Source of the DNA: Chloracidobacterium sp.
GTDB taxonomy: Bacteria > Acidobacteriota > Blastocatellia > Pyrinomonadales > Pyrinomonadaceae
Direction: 5' to 3'
Assembly (NCBI GenBank): GCA_025362075.1
Contig: JANYIL010000079.1
Coordinates: 1-47,765, forward strand
DNA: 47,765 bases
The position numbers and the translations under genes were made by a program. Numbering within the stretch: the first letter of the stretch is position 1; every line of letters starts with the position of its first letter. Below the pieces are notes generated by a model. It was not told the DNA's origin, did not search any database, and was given only the letters and a program-made list of their open reading frames with translations. Shown here piece after piece: positions 8,095 to 16,379 of the stretch.

Positions 8095-9036
8095 ATGGAA
8101 TACGCAGTCGAAATCAAAAATCTATCAAAAGATTACGAAACCGGCTTTCTCAAAAAGACGAAGGTGCGGGCCCTGGATGACCTAACGCTGAATGTGCGTC
8201 CGGGCCAGATATTTGGCTTTCTGGGCGGCAACGGAGCGGGCAAGACGACCACCATAAAAACGCTGATGCGGCTCCAATTCCCGACCGCCGGTTCGGCAAA
8301 AATACTCGGCTGCGACATCTCCGACGTGCAAATGCACACGCGAATCGGTTATTGCCCGGAGAACCCGTACTTTTACGATTATCTGACCGCCCGCGAGCTG
8401 ATGGATTATTTCGGCGAGCTGTTCGGCTATGACAAAGCCACTCGCAAAACAAAAGGCGAAGAGCTGCTGACCGTCGTCGGCATCGAGGAAAAAGACTGGA
8501 AACGGCAGCTTCGCAAATATTCCAAGGGCATGCTCCAACGCGTCGGCCTCGCCCAATCGCTCATTAATGACCCCGAGATCGTCTTTATGGACGAACCGAT
8601 GAGCGGTCTCGATCCGGTCGGCCGCCGCGAGATACGCGAACTAATAGCCGGTTTGCGCGAAAAAGGCGTGACCGTCTTTATGTCCACCCACATCCTGTCC
8701 GACATCGAAGCTCTCTGCGACGAAGTTGCGATCTTGCGCAACGGCAAACTGGCCGCCAGCGGCACGCTCAACGAGCTGCTCGCCAAAGACGAAGCCCACC
8801 GCATGCTCGAGATCGCCGTCCAGGGCGTTGCCGCAGACGCGATCCGTGAGCAGATCGAATTCGTCGCCGGAGCGACTGTCGTCGTCGCCCCGAATGGTGC
8901 GATCATACAAATCCTCGACGAATCCGACATCGACGCCGTCCTCGCGGTTACAAGAACCGCCGGCGGCAACTTGATCTCTATCCAGCCGGTCAAGCAGTCC
9001 CTCGAAGAACTTTTTGTAAAAGAAACCAAAGATTAG
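8095..9036 (+). CDS. ABC transporter ATP-binding protein, PilH-like
   Basis: 313-aa nucleotide-binding subunit. Walker A GGNGAGKTT (residues 44-52), signature variant YSKGMLQRVGLAQ, Walker B IVFMDEPMSGLDP and the switch histidine in STHILSD are all present. The C-terminal roughly 90 residues form the extension typical of ABC-2 exporters. It starts 4 bp after the second GT-C gene and ends the five-gene operon that begins with the permease at 2952, so the two halves of the transporter bracket the TPR and GT-C genes. By analogy with PilH of Myxococcus it would energise a transporter needed for pilus assembly; alternatively it exports a glycan made by the GT-C proteins. Confidence 0.9.
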   Translation: MEYAVEIKNLSKDYETGFLKKTKVRALDDLTLNVRPGQIFGFLGGNGAGKTTTIKTLMRLQFPTAGSAKILGCDISDVQMHTRIGYCPENPYFYDYLTARELMDYFGELFGYDKATRKTKGEELLTVVGIEEKDWKRQLRKYSKGMLQRVGLAQSLINDPEIVFMDEPMSGLDPVGRREIRELIAGLREKGVTVFMSTHILSDIEALCDEVAILRNGKLAASGTLNELLAKDEAHRMLEIAVQGVAADAIREQIEFVAGATVVVAPNGAIIQILDESDIDAVLAVTRTAGGNLISIQPVKQSLEELFVKETKD

Positions 9037-9042
9037 CTCAGT

Positions 9043-9107
9043 CACAAAAAGCACAAAAGACGCAAAGTTATTGATTCTCTATTTTTGCGTCTTTTGCACT
9101 TTTTGTG
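9043..9107. terminator. Bidirectional terminator between convergent genes
   Basis: Inverted repeat of 24 bp (9043-9066 with 9084-9107, one dinucleotide mismatch) rich in A/T runs, lying between the ABC ATPase gene and the convergent gene at 9120. The arms contain the word GACGCAAAG, which also occurs in other repeats of this window. Confidence 0.75.
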
Positions 9108-9119
9108 GCCATTCTCTTA

Positions 9120-9623
9120 CTACTCAGCCCGGATGGCGGTCACTTTCCAGTGGATATTGGCCCGGTCGTCGTCCTTCGAAAACCCGTCAAAGGTAAGCGT
9201 GATCGGGATGATCTCGCCAGGACCAAGAGAGCCGTGCTGAACCGGAACCACTAGGACCTTTCGCTCGCGGAGGGGTTGATTAAATTGGGTCACGACCGAC
9301 ACGCTGACCTCTAAAATATTGATCGTCCGCGTCCCCTTGTTGCGGATCTTGCCATGGATGAACATCGAGATCTTGCCCAATCCCATCGGCGATTCGACGG
9401 TGTTGTCGTCGGTTGAGATCACAATATCCTTGTTAAGCTCGGCGTATTCCGGTGTGCCTTCCTTAAAAGAGCCCTGCAGTATCTTTGCGGTCTGATCCTC
9501 CATCGAAGGTTTGAACGAAAGCAGCCAAATGACGAGGCCGATCAACACCAAACCGACGATGACGCCGCCGATCAACACCTTGTTAGCGCCTTTTTTTTCC
9601 TGAGGTTTGAATATATCTTCCAT
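9120..9623 (-). CDS. Single-pass membrane protein of unknown function
   Basis: 167 aa. A short basic cytoplasmic tail (FKPQEKKGANK) is followed by one strong transmembrane segment (VLIGGVIVGLVLIGLVIWLL, about residues 16-35) and a roughly 125-residue extracytoplasmic beta-rich domain with HGKIRNKGTRTINILEVSV and HGSLGPGEIIPITLTF, a pattern like the FxLYD/DUF2393 immunoglobulin-like folds that describe 'internal versus external' domain interactions. No enzyme motif is seen. It stands alone between a bidirectional terminator and the priA promoter region. I do not recognise a specific function. Confidence 0.72.
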   Translation of the reverse strand: MEDIFKPQEKKGANKVLIGGVIVGLVLIGLVIWLLSFKPSMEDQTAKILQGSFKEGTPEYAELNKDIVISTDDNTVESPMGLGKISMFIHGKIRNKGTRTINILEVSVSVVTQFNQPLRERKVLVVPVQHGSLGPGEIIPITLTFDGFSKDDDRANIHWKVTAIRAE

Positions 9624-9661
9624 TAGTAAAATTTTACCGCAGGAGGCGAAGAATTTTTAAT

Positions 9662-9752
9662 GCAAAGTCGCCAAGACGCAAAGATTTCAATTTAGATATC
9701 CAGATCAAACCCTTATCCTCTTGCTTGCGTCTTTGCTCCTTTGCGACTTTGC
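9662..9752. repeat. Imperfect inverted repeat of GACGCAAAG-type words
   Basis: The 218-bp gap before priA contains GCAAAGTCGC and AAGACGCAAAG (9662-9683), partly inverted as GCGTCTT and GCGACTTTGC (9727-9752). The same word family appears at 9050-9067 and inside mutS2 at 24727-24751. Nothing else is evident in this gap. Confidence 0.6.
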
Positions 9753-9841
9753 GTTTAGTTCCCTTTCGTCCGACGCGTACTTACGCAACAAGTTTCTGCA
9801 TAAGGTTCCCATAGGTTATCATTTTGGTCAAAGAGGAAAAA

Positions 9842-12097
9842 ATGTCCCCGCCAGCCGCGAAAATTTCACCGCTGCCAAACTACGTCGAGGCCGTTTTGCC
9901 GGTCCCGCTGCGGCGCTCGTTTACCTACCGAATACCTGAAACGATGCGCGGTGCGATCAGGCTCGGCGCCCGTCTGAAAGTGCCATTCGGCAAGCGCAGC
10001 CTGACCGGCTACGCCGTCGAGCTGCACGCCGATCTGCCCACCGATATTGAGTTTGACGAATCGAAGATCAAGGAAATCATCGAGGTCTCGGACGACGAGC
10101 CGCTTATCACCCCGGAAATCCTCAAGCTGACGCAATGGACTGCCGACTATTACGCATCATTCTGGGGCGAGATGCTCAAGGCATCGCTGCCCGCCGGGAT
10201 CAATAACGAAAAGGTGAGGCCAAAACGCCGAAAGGCCGTGCGGTTATTGCTCGCCTCACCCGACGCAAAACCGTTTTCCGAGCAACAGCAAAAGATTCTC
10301 GATCTCCTCACGGCAAATGGCGGTGAGATGCTCTTTACGGATGTCATAGAGCAAGCCGACACCAACGCCTCGCCCATCAACACGCTCGTCAAACGCGGCC
10401 TGCTGGAGATTTACGTTGAGGACGTGATGCGTGACCCCCTCGGCAAAGCCGACTTCCCTGCTCTCGACGATTTCACCTTGACGGATGACCAGCAGACGGC
10501 GCTGGATCAGATCACAACAGCGGTCGCGGGCGACGCATTTAAGGCTTTCTTGCTTCACGGTGTGACCGGCAGCGGCAAGACCGAGGTCTATATTCGTGCC
10601 ATGAGGTTCGCTCTCGACGCGGGGCGGTCGGCTATGATGCTCGTGCCGGAGATCGCTCTGACGCCGGTTTTTTCGAGGCGTTTGCGAGCGGTTTTCGGCT
10701 CGGATGTGGCGATCCTGCATTCAAACCTTTCGACCGGCGAGCGTTATGATGAATGGCGTCGCATCCGTCGCGGCGACGCACGGATCGCTATCGGCACACG
10801 GTCGGCGGTGTTCGCACCGCTCGAAAATATCGGTCTCGTTATCGTCGACGAGGAGCACGACCCGTCCTACCGTCAGCACGAATCGCCCTTTTACAATGCC
10901 CGAGACGTCGCCGTAATGCGTGCGAGCTTCGCTGCGGCAATAGTCGTCTTAGGCTCGGCGACGCCGGCGATGGAGTCGTTTTACAACGCTCAAAGCGGCA
11001 AATACACGTACCTTAGCCTGCCCGAACGCATCGGCGGCCGTGGCCTGGCTGAGGCTAATCTGATCGACATGCGTAAGGTTTTCAAAATAGCGGGCAAGGA
11101 TCTCGCTTTGTCGCCGGAATTGATAGACGCGATCAGGGAAACCTTTGCAAAAGGCGAACAGGTAATCATTTTATTGAATAGGCGTGGTTTTTCTCAGTTC
11201 GTTCTCTGCCGGACGTGCGGCGAAACGATGAAATGTAAAAATTGCGATATTACCCTGACGTTTCATCGCGGCACGGACAACCTAGTCTGCCATTACTGCA
11301 ATTATCGCGAAAAGTCACCCAGCGCTTGCCCCCATTGCGAAAGCATGTATCTGTATTTTGTCGGCGAAGGCACCGAAAAGCTCGAACATATTCTTGCCAG
11401 GTTTTTTCCGCAGATGCGAATCGCCCGCGTCGACCGCGACACGATGGCCCACAAGGGCGAGATGGAGAATGTGCTGCTAAAATTCGCCTCCGGCGGCCTC
11501 GATATGCTCGTCGGGACGCAGATGATCGCCAAAGGCCACGATTTTCCGAACGTAACACTCGTCGGTGTGATCTCGGTAGATATCGGCCTGGGCCTGCCGG
11601 ATCTGCGGTCCGCTGAACGGACCTTTCAGTTGATCACCCAAGTCGCGGGACGTTCAGGCCGAGGCAAAAAAGCCGGACGTGTGCTGATCCAGACCTATTA
11701 CCCCGAGCATTACGCGCTCCGTTTTGCCAAGGAACAGGATTACGACGGATTTTACAAAGAGGAGATAAAATTCCGCCAACGGCTCGGTTATCCGCCGTTT
11801 TCGGTGCTCGCGAGCATCATGATAAAACACCGTGTACACGCCCGGGCAATGCAAAACGCCAGCATTCTCCGCCGCTCGCTCGACGCCGCGAATATCGCCA
11901 AACACTGCCGCATTCTCGGTCCGGCACCCGCGTCGCTTGCCCGACTCAAAAATGAGTATCGCATCCAGATCATCCTTAAGGGAGCAACCCGCCGAGCCCT
12001 GCGCGAAACGCTCCAGATCGCTCTCGCCGACGCGGAATCTCAAGGGTGCGACATGCACGTCATCTACGTCGAGATCGATCCGGTAAATTTGATGTAA
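9842..12097 (+). CDS. priA: Primosomal protein N' (replication restart helicase)
   Basis: 751 aa, near the usual PriA length of about 730. Order: an N-terminal 3'-DNA-binding domain (VLPVPLRRSFTYRIPE), a winged-helix region, the helicase core with Walker A GVTGSGKTEVYI, DEEH box (IVDEEHDPSYRQ), motif III (VLGSATPAMESF), the double zinc-binding insertion (CRTCGETMKCKNC ... CHYC ... CPHC) and motif VI (QVAGRSGRGKKAGRV). It reloads the replisome at stalled forks. The ATG at 9842 is chosen because AAAGAGG lies 6 bases upstream; a TTG at 9824 is possible. It is encoded as a single gene. Confidence 0.97.
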   Translation: MSPPAAKISPLPNYVEAVLPVPLRRSFTYRIPETMRGAIRLGARLKVPFGKRSLTGYAVELHADLPTDIEFDESKIKEIIEVSDDEPLITPEILKLTQWTADYYASFWGEMLKASLPAGINNEKVRPKRRKAVRLLLASPDAKPFSEQQQKILDLLTANGGEMLFTDVIEQADTNASPINTLVKRGLLEIYVEDVMRDPLGKADFPALDDFTLTDDQQTALDQITTAVAGDAFKAFLLHGVTGSGKTEVYIRAMRFALDAGRSAMMLVPEIALTPVFSRRLRAVFGSDVAILHSNLSTGERYDEWRRIRRGDARIAIGTRSAVFAPLENIGLVIVDEEHDPSYRQHESPFYNARDVAVMRASFAAAIVVLGSATPAMESFYNAQSGKYTYLSLPERIGGRGLAEANLIDMRKVFKIAGKDLALSPELIDAIRETFAKGEQVIILLNRRGFSQFVLCRTCGETMKCKNCDITLTFHRGTDNLVCHYCNYREKSPSACPHCESMYLYFVGEGTEKLEHILARFFPQMRIARVDRDTMAHKGEMENVLLKFASGGLDMLVGTQMIAKGHDFPNVTLVGVISVDIGLGLPDLRSAERTFQLITQVAGRSGRGKKAGRVLIQTYYPEHYALRFAKEQDYDGFYKEEIKFRQRLGYPPFSVLASIMIKHRVHARAMQNASILRRSLDAANIAKHCRILGPAPASLARLKNEYRIQIILKGATRRALRETLQIALADAESQGCDMHVIYVEIDPVNLM

Positions 12098-12107
12098 ATA
12101 CCATTTC

Positions 12108-12136
12108 TTGACTAAACTAATCCCTTAACATACTAT
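12108..12136 (+). promoter_or_regulatory. Sigma-70-type promoter
   Basis: TTGACT (12108-12113) and TACTAT (12131-12136) are separated by exactly 17 bp and sit 38 bp upstream of the start at 12174. Confidence 0.65.
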
Positions 12137-12173
12137 CCCTCTAGCAGAATCCAAAAAAAGGTGGTCGAGTGAT

Positions 12174-12671
12174 ATGAAATCCTTGCTAGCGTTCGCGATC
12201 TTAGGAGCGGTGATGTACGTTTGCGGTATTGGTGACAATACAAAACAGTCGGAAACAACGCCTGCAAATACCGCCCAGGCACCGGCAAAATCTCAAAAGA
12301 CGGACAAGGAATCGGTCAAGGCCGAATTGGTCAAGCTTGAAGAGGATCTGTCGCAGGCCGCGATGGATGGCGACATAACGCTGCTGGCTAAGGCCACAAC
12401 GGACGATTTCAAGATCACGGGCGTTGACGGCAAGGTGCAGGATAAGAACGAGGCACTGGCCGACGTCAAAAAGGAAAAACGTATAAAGAGCTGGTCGATC
12501 ACCGATGCCGAGCTAATGAGCTTTAGCGAGGATTCGGCCGTGCTGGCCTACACGCAAAACGTTACCCTCAAAACGGGTCAGTCCGGTCGAGCACGCGTAA
12601 CCGACTCGTTCGTTAAGAAAAACGGGCAATGGCTGGTCAAGTCGGAGCAGCAGACGATGATGAAGAAATAG
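12174..12671 (+). CDS. Secreted NTF2-like (DUF4440) protein
   Basis: 165 aa. An N-terminal hydrophobic segment (LLAFAILGAVMYVCG) is followed by a low-complexity Thr/Ala/Gln linker and a roughly 115-residue domain with the SnoaL/DUF4440 layout: an N-terminal helix (VKAELVKLEEDLSQAAMDGD), then strands ending in VTDSFVKKNGQWLVKSEQ. These small barrels bind ligands or mediate association; no catalytic residues can be assigned. Cys17 lies at a lipobox-like position but is preceded by Val, so it may be a lipoprotein or simply anchored. A good promoter and an AAGGTGG sequence lie upstream. It is monocistronic and ends at a long palindrome. Confidence 0.8.
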   Translation: MKSLLAFAILGAVMYVCGIGDNTKQSETTPANTAQAPAKSQKTDKESVKAELVKLEEDLSQAAMDGDITLLAKATTDDFKITGVDGKVQDKNEALADVKKEKRIKSWSITDAELMSFSEDSAVLAYTQNVTLKTGQSGRARVTDSFVKKNGQWLVKSEQQTMMKK

Positions 12672-12677
12672 CTTTGG

Positions 12678-12745
12678 GTTCGGAGTTCCAACTTTAGTTG
12701 GCTTCTTCGCCGGCAAAGAGGCCAACTAAAGTTGGAACTCCGAAC
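12678..12745. repeat. Perfect 25-bp palindrome between convergent genes
   Basis: 25-bp arms (12678-12702 and 12721-12745) are perfect inverted copies around an 18-nt loop. It contains a nested palindrome, CCAACTTTAGTTGG. There is no T-run, so besides possible bidirectional termination it looks like a dispersed REP-like element. Confidence 0.85.
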
Positions 12746-12749
12746 AATA

Positions 12750-13343
12750 CTAATTTACCGCTTTCGAACTCAGTTCCGCCTGCTTCACATTCATATGCGC
12801 GTATATTTCGGACAATGAGATCTTCAGGTTTATCGAATCCAGCGAGATAACATCGTCGCGTTCGTCGTAGATGCGGTACAGCCATTGTTTGGCGTTCTGA
12901 CGGGCGTAATGCTCGACGCGCATTTCGTCCGCCTTAACAAGAAAGCAATCCTTAACGCTTGCGATCGCCAGGTAGCTCTCAAGTTTTTGGGTCTTGTCCG
13001 ACGGATTTGTCGCACTTGAAAAGACCTCGATGACGATCGACGGGTTTCGAAGCACGTCGCTTTTGTCATCGGTGAATTGCGGCTCTCCGCTGACGATAAC
13101 GACATCCGGGTAACAGATCAGATCGTTTCTGAGTAGGACCCTCATTCCGTTTACATAGATTTCGGCCCGATTCCCGGCGAGACGGCTGCCGACGGCGATC
13201 GCCGTATTAGTGGCTATTAAATTATGCCAGCGGTTTCCGCTCGTTTTCGCGACCGTCTGTCCGGCAATTAGCTCCTGCCTCAAACCGCCCTTTGGCGGCG
13301 ACTTTTCACCTGATTGATTCAAAATACGATCATTCATTCCCAT
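12750..13343 (-). CDS. Uma2-family putative endonuclease (DUF820), divergent
   Basis: 197 aa from an ATG (13343) with an excellent AAGGAG six bases upstream; an in-frame extension to 13394 lacks this. It belongs to the PD-(D/E)XK-like Uma2 family: the core has CYPDVVIVSGEPQF (catalytic-type Asp), NPSIVIEVFSSAT (the Glu) and KTQKLESYLAIASVKDCFLV. Compared with the second Uma2 copy at 41269 it is more divergent and its N-terminal EYL segment is not obvious. Substrate is unknown; these genes are often expanded in cyanobacteria and acidobacteria. It has no partner gene here. Confidence 0.8.
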   Translation of the reverse strand: MGMNDRILNQSGEKSPPKGGLRQELIAGQTVAKTSGNRWHNLIATNTAIAVGSRLAGNRAEIYVNGMRVLLRNDLICYPDVVIVSGEPQFTDDKSDVLRNPSIVIEVFSSATNPSDKTQKLESYLAIASVKDCFLVKADEMRVEHYARQNAKQWLYRIYDERDDVISLDSINLKISLSEIYAHMNVKQAELSSKAVN

Positions 13344-13474
13344 ATATACTCCTTGGTTAAATTGGCAAAGCGAACGGAAGAGTGCGGTTTTCAAAGCGTG
13401 AAACTTTGAGCGGACAGATTTGTTTGCTAAAACTAGTGTTGCACATCGGTGCTGTTTTTTTCAACAATATTTAA

Positions 13475-14503
13475 ATGAAACTTGCACATCTAGCCGCCGC
13501 GACCGGCTCGACCATCTCACAGGGCTCTGGCAACACCGAGATAATATCGGCCGCGGGCCTCGATATTGCACGCGCCGGCGATGTCACATTTCTCGCCAAC
13601 CCGAGGTATACGCCGCAGGTCAAAGATACATCGGCAACCGCGATAATTCTCAACCAAAATGTCGAGATAGCCCGTGACGACATCGCCGTTTTACGGGCGA
13701 AAGACGCATACGTCGCATACACGCTGGCTTTGAGATTATTTTTTCCGACGCCGCCGATCGTGCCGGGTATTCACCCTTCGGCCGTAATAGATGCATCCGC
13801 AACGGTTGCAAACGATGTTGAAATACAGGCGAATGCCGTCGTCGGTAAAGATTGCGTTGTCGAAAGCGGCGTCAAGATCTACCCGAACGTAACGCTCTAC
13901 GAAAATGTCCGCATCGGCCGCGGCACCGTTCTGCACTCCGGTGTGTCCGTGCGTGAAAATTGTGAGATCGGCGAACGATGTATCGTCCACAACAATTCGA
14001 CCATCGGCTCGGACGGATTCGGCTACGCCAAAACTGAGGAAAAACATTGGTTGAAAATTCCGCAGACAGGCCGCGTCGTTCTCGAAGACGATGTTGAGAT
14101 CGGAGCAAACACCGCTATCGACTGTGCTTCGGTTGGCGAAACCCGCATAAAACGCGGTGCCAAGATCGACAACCTCGTCCAGATCGGACATTCGTGCATA
14201 ATCGACGAAGACGCCCTGATCTGTTCGCAGACCGGACTTGCCGGCAGTTCGCACATAGGTAAACGCGTCGTCCTCACAGGCCAGGTCGGCATAGCCGGCC
14301 ATCTCAAGGTCGGCGACGACGCCGTGATCACTGCCAAATCGGCAACATCCCACGACGTCGAGCCGGGCAAGGTTATATCGGGAATTCCGGCCTTTGACAG
14401 CAAAGACTGGCTGCGTTCGACAGCGGCGTTCCGGCGGCTGGGCGACTTGGCTGGACGGCTCAGGGCACTGGAAAAACAGGTATTTGACGACGAAAATAAG
14501 TAA
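13475..14503 (+). CDS. lpxD: UDP-3-O-acylglucosamine N-acyltransferase
   Basis: 342 aa, the same as typical LpxD (about 340). An N-terminal uridine-binding domain (ITHFL-like region AGDVTFLANPRYTPQ) is followed by a left-handed beta-helix of hexapeptide repeats and a C-terminal helix. The catalytic histidine is in IGHSCIID at residue 239, the position seen in E. coli LpxD; SDGFGYAKTEEKHW is the acyl-site loop. It transfers the N-linked 3-hydroxyacyl chain in lipid A synthesis, so the organism has an LPS-type outer membrane. The start has a weak ribosome site. The stop overlaps the next gene's start by 1 bp, an unusual partner for lpxD. Confidence 0.97.
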   Translation: MKLAHLAAATGSTISQGSGNTEIISAAGLDIARAGDVTFLANPRYTPQVKDTSATAIILNQNVEIARDDIAVLRAKDAYVAYTLALRLFFPTPPIVPGIHPSAVIDASATVANDVEIQANAVVGKDCVVESGVKIYPNVTLYENVRIGRGTVLHSGVSVRENCEIGERCIVHNNSTIGSDGFGYAKTEEKHWLKIPQTGRVVLEDDVEIGANTAIDCASVGETRIKRGAKIDNLVQIGHSCIIDEDALICSQTGLAGSSHIGKRVVLTGQVGIAGHLKVGDDAVITAKSATSHDVEPGKVISGIPAFDSKDWLRSTAAFRRLGDLAGRLRALEKQVFDDENK

Positions 14504-15558
14504 TGCAACGAAAAGAAAAAATTATCATTGCGTTGTGCGTAATCTTTACGGTTAATTCCGGTGGGTTGTACTACGCCGGGGCGAACCCGGTGTTGGCATT
14601 TGTAATTACAGCGGCGGCATTGGCTTTGCTTGCGGTGATCGTTGGCGACGCGACCGAGCAGCTTGGCAGCCGAATGGGGCCGGGGGCAACGGGGATTCTA
14701 CAGTCTGCTCTCGGGAATCTGCCGGAGCTTTTTGTCTGTATCTTTGCTCTGCGGGCGGGTCTCGACGAGGTCGTTAAAGCGGCGTTGATCGGCTCGATCC
14801 TCGGCAATTCTGTCCTCGTCCTCGGTCTTGCTTTATTTTTCGGCGGGCTAAAAAACGGTACGCAGCGCTTTAGGTCGGAGCCGCCGAAGATGATCGTCGC
14901 CCTAATGATGCTGGCGTCAGCGGCTCTGGTCGTACCAACTCTGGCTCACGAGTTGCACACCCCAGCCGAGCCGCACATTGCGAGCCTGGATATTTTTCTC
15001 GCCGTAATTTTGCTGATATTGCTGGCCGCGAGTATTTATTTTTCAGTAAAGGGGGATCCGTCGGTCGCACCGAAACACGAAGAATCCGGCGATGCGAAGT
15101 GGTCGATGAAATTAACAATCATCGTGCTTGCCGCGGCTGGAGGCGGGGCGGCATTTGTCTCAAACTGGTTCGTCGAAGCCCTGCAACCGGCGATGAAAAC
15201 TCTCGGAATATCCGAGGCCTTTGCGGGACTTGTAGTAGTTGCGGTGGCAGGAAATGCGATCGAAAACCTCATCGGCATCCAGCTCGCATGGAAAAATCAG
15301 GCCGATTACGCCGTCAGCGTCATTCTCAACAGCTCCTTACAGATAGCGTTGGGATTGTTCCCTGTTTTGGTCCTGCTATCATTTGTGCTCGGCGGTGCGG
15401 TACTTTCGTTCGTCCTGGCACCGATGCTGCTGGCCGCATTACTGCTGTCAGTGATCGTATCTGCATTTATTATCTACGACGGCGAATCAATCTGGCTCGA
15501 GGGGCTTGCGTTGATCGGCCTTTACTGCGTTATCGCGGCGGCTTTTTGGTGGGGGTAG
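14503..15558 (+). CDS. Calcium/cation:proton antiporter, CAX family
   Basis: 351 aa with about 11 hydrophobic helices in two homologous halves. The alpha-repeat motifs are visible: ALGNLPELFVCIFALRAG in the first half and VAGNAIENLIGIQLAWKNQAD in the second, each with the acidic residue that binds cation. A hydrophilic loop (GDPSVAPKHEESGDAKW) separates the halves. It exports Ca2+ in exchange for protons across the inner membrane. The start ATG overlaps the lpxD stop (TAATG), so the two are cotranscribed. Confidence 0.9.
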   Translation: MQRKEKIIIALCVIFTVNSGGLYYAGANPVLAFVITAAALALLAVIVGDATEQLGSRMGPGATGILQSALGNLPELFVCIFALRAGLDEVVKAALIGSILGNSVLVLGLALFFGGLKNGTQRFRSEPPKMIVALMMLASAALVVPTLAHELHTPAEPHIASLDIFLAVILLILLAASIYFSVKGDPSVAPKHEESGDAKWSMKLTIIVLAAAGGGAAFVSNWFVEALQPAMKTLGISEAFAGLVVVAVAGNAIENLIGIQLAWKNQADYAVSVILNSSLQIALGLFPVLVLLSFVLGGAVLSFVLAPMLLAALLLSVIVSAFIIYDGESIWLEGLALIGLYCVIAAAFWWG

Positions 15559-15562
15559 TGTA

Positions 15563-15584
15563 GAACAGGCTGCCAATCCTGTTC
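15563..15584. repeat. Small palindrome (GAACAGG/CCTGTTC)
   Basis: Perfect 7-bp arms with an 8-nt loop just after the antiporter stop. There is no T-run; it may be a weak terminator or a REP-like fragment. Confidence 0.45.
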
Positions 15585-15650
15585 GTCAACTCGGGGCAGA
15601 ATCCTCGCTGGCTGATCGACAGACTAACAGTATGTCGTACAATTAAAGGG

Positions 15651-15836
15651 ATGAGATATTTTTGGATCTTTTGGGCACTGGTTGGGCTATGGTTTTTGGC
15701 CAGTGCCGCGACCGAAAACGGGCTGTTGCCGAGCGGCCATGGGCCGGGCCGAATCGGGGAAATTGTGTTGGGAGCTATGGCAATCGGTTACGCAGTATTC
15801 CGGTTTCGCAAAGGGTATGGAAGGCTCCGAGAATAG
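15651..15836 (+). CDS. Small two-helix membrane protein
   Basis: 61 aa with two hydrophobic stretches (YFWIFWALVGLWFLASAA and IVLGAMAIGYAVFRF) and a basic C-terminus. It sits between the antiporter and msrB on the same strand. An AAAGGG immediately precedes the ATG, closer than ideal. No homologous family is recognised. The composition looks like a real membrane peptide rather than noise, but short length makes this uncertain. Confidence 0.5.
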   Translation: MRYFWIFWALVGLWFLASAATENGLLPSGHGPGRIGEIVLGAMAIGYAVFRFRKGYGRLRE

Positions 15837-15866
15837 AATCTATTGTAAAAACAAGGGGAAATTGAC

Positions 15867-16313
15867 ATGGAAAAATCGGAATCGAAATATGACATCACGC
15901 CGCTATCAGTGGAAGCTATCGAGCGACTCGCTCAGGACCTTAACGAAGAGGAAAACCGCATTCTGCTAAATCACGGCACCGAGCCGGCATTTTGCGGGAC
16001 GCTGCTCGACAACAAAATGGACGGCACATATGCCTGCCGTCTCTGCGGTTTGCCGTTGTTTAGCTCAAGCCACAAATTCGAGTCCGGCACCGGCTGGCCT
16101 TCATTCTATCGACCGTTCGACAAGGAACACCTGACAAATATCGAAGACAACACCTACGACATGCGACGCGTCGAGATCCGCTGTGCCCGCTGCGGCGGCC
16201 ACCAAGGCCACGTCTTCCCCGACGGACCGCCTCCAACGGGACAGAGATATTGTCTTAATTCTGCATCGCTTGAATTTTTTGAAAACGGCGAAGAAATACC
16301 TCAGAAAAATTAG
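15867..16313 (+). CDS. msrB: Peptide methionine (R)-S-oxide reductase
   Basis: 148 aa. Zinc-binding cysteine pairs CRLCG and CARCG, the substrate loop SGTGWPSFYRP, HQGHVF and the catalytic cysteine in RYCLNSASLEF are all present. It reduces methionine-R-sulfoxide in oxidised proteins. No signal peptide, so it is cytoplasmic. AGGGG is about 7 bases before the ATG. A long bidirectional terminator follows. Confidence 0.97.
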   Translation: MEKSESKYDITPLSVEAIERLAQDLNEEENRILLNHGTEPAFCGTLLDNKMDGTYACRLCGLPLFSSSHKFESGTGWPSFYRPFDKEHLTNIEDNTYDMRRVEIRCARCGGHQGHVFPDGPPPTGQRYCLNSASLEFFENGEEIPQKN

Positions 16314-16318
16314 CCACG

Positions 16319-16358
16319 AAAATGCGCAAAAGGCTCAAAAAAACCTTTTGCGCATTTT
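16319..16358. terminator. Bidirectional terminator between msrB and amidohydrolase operon
   Basis: A perfect 15-bp stem (16319-16333 with 16344-16358) around a 10-nt A-rich loop; GTGCCTTTTTG follows on the plus side. Confidence 0.8.
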
Positions 16359-16379
16359 GTGCCTTTTTGCGGCGATCAA

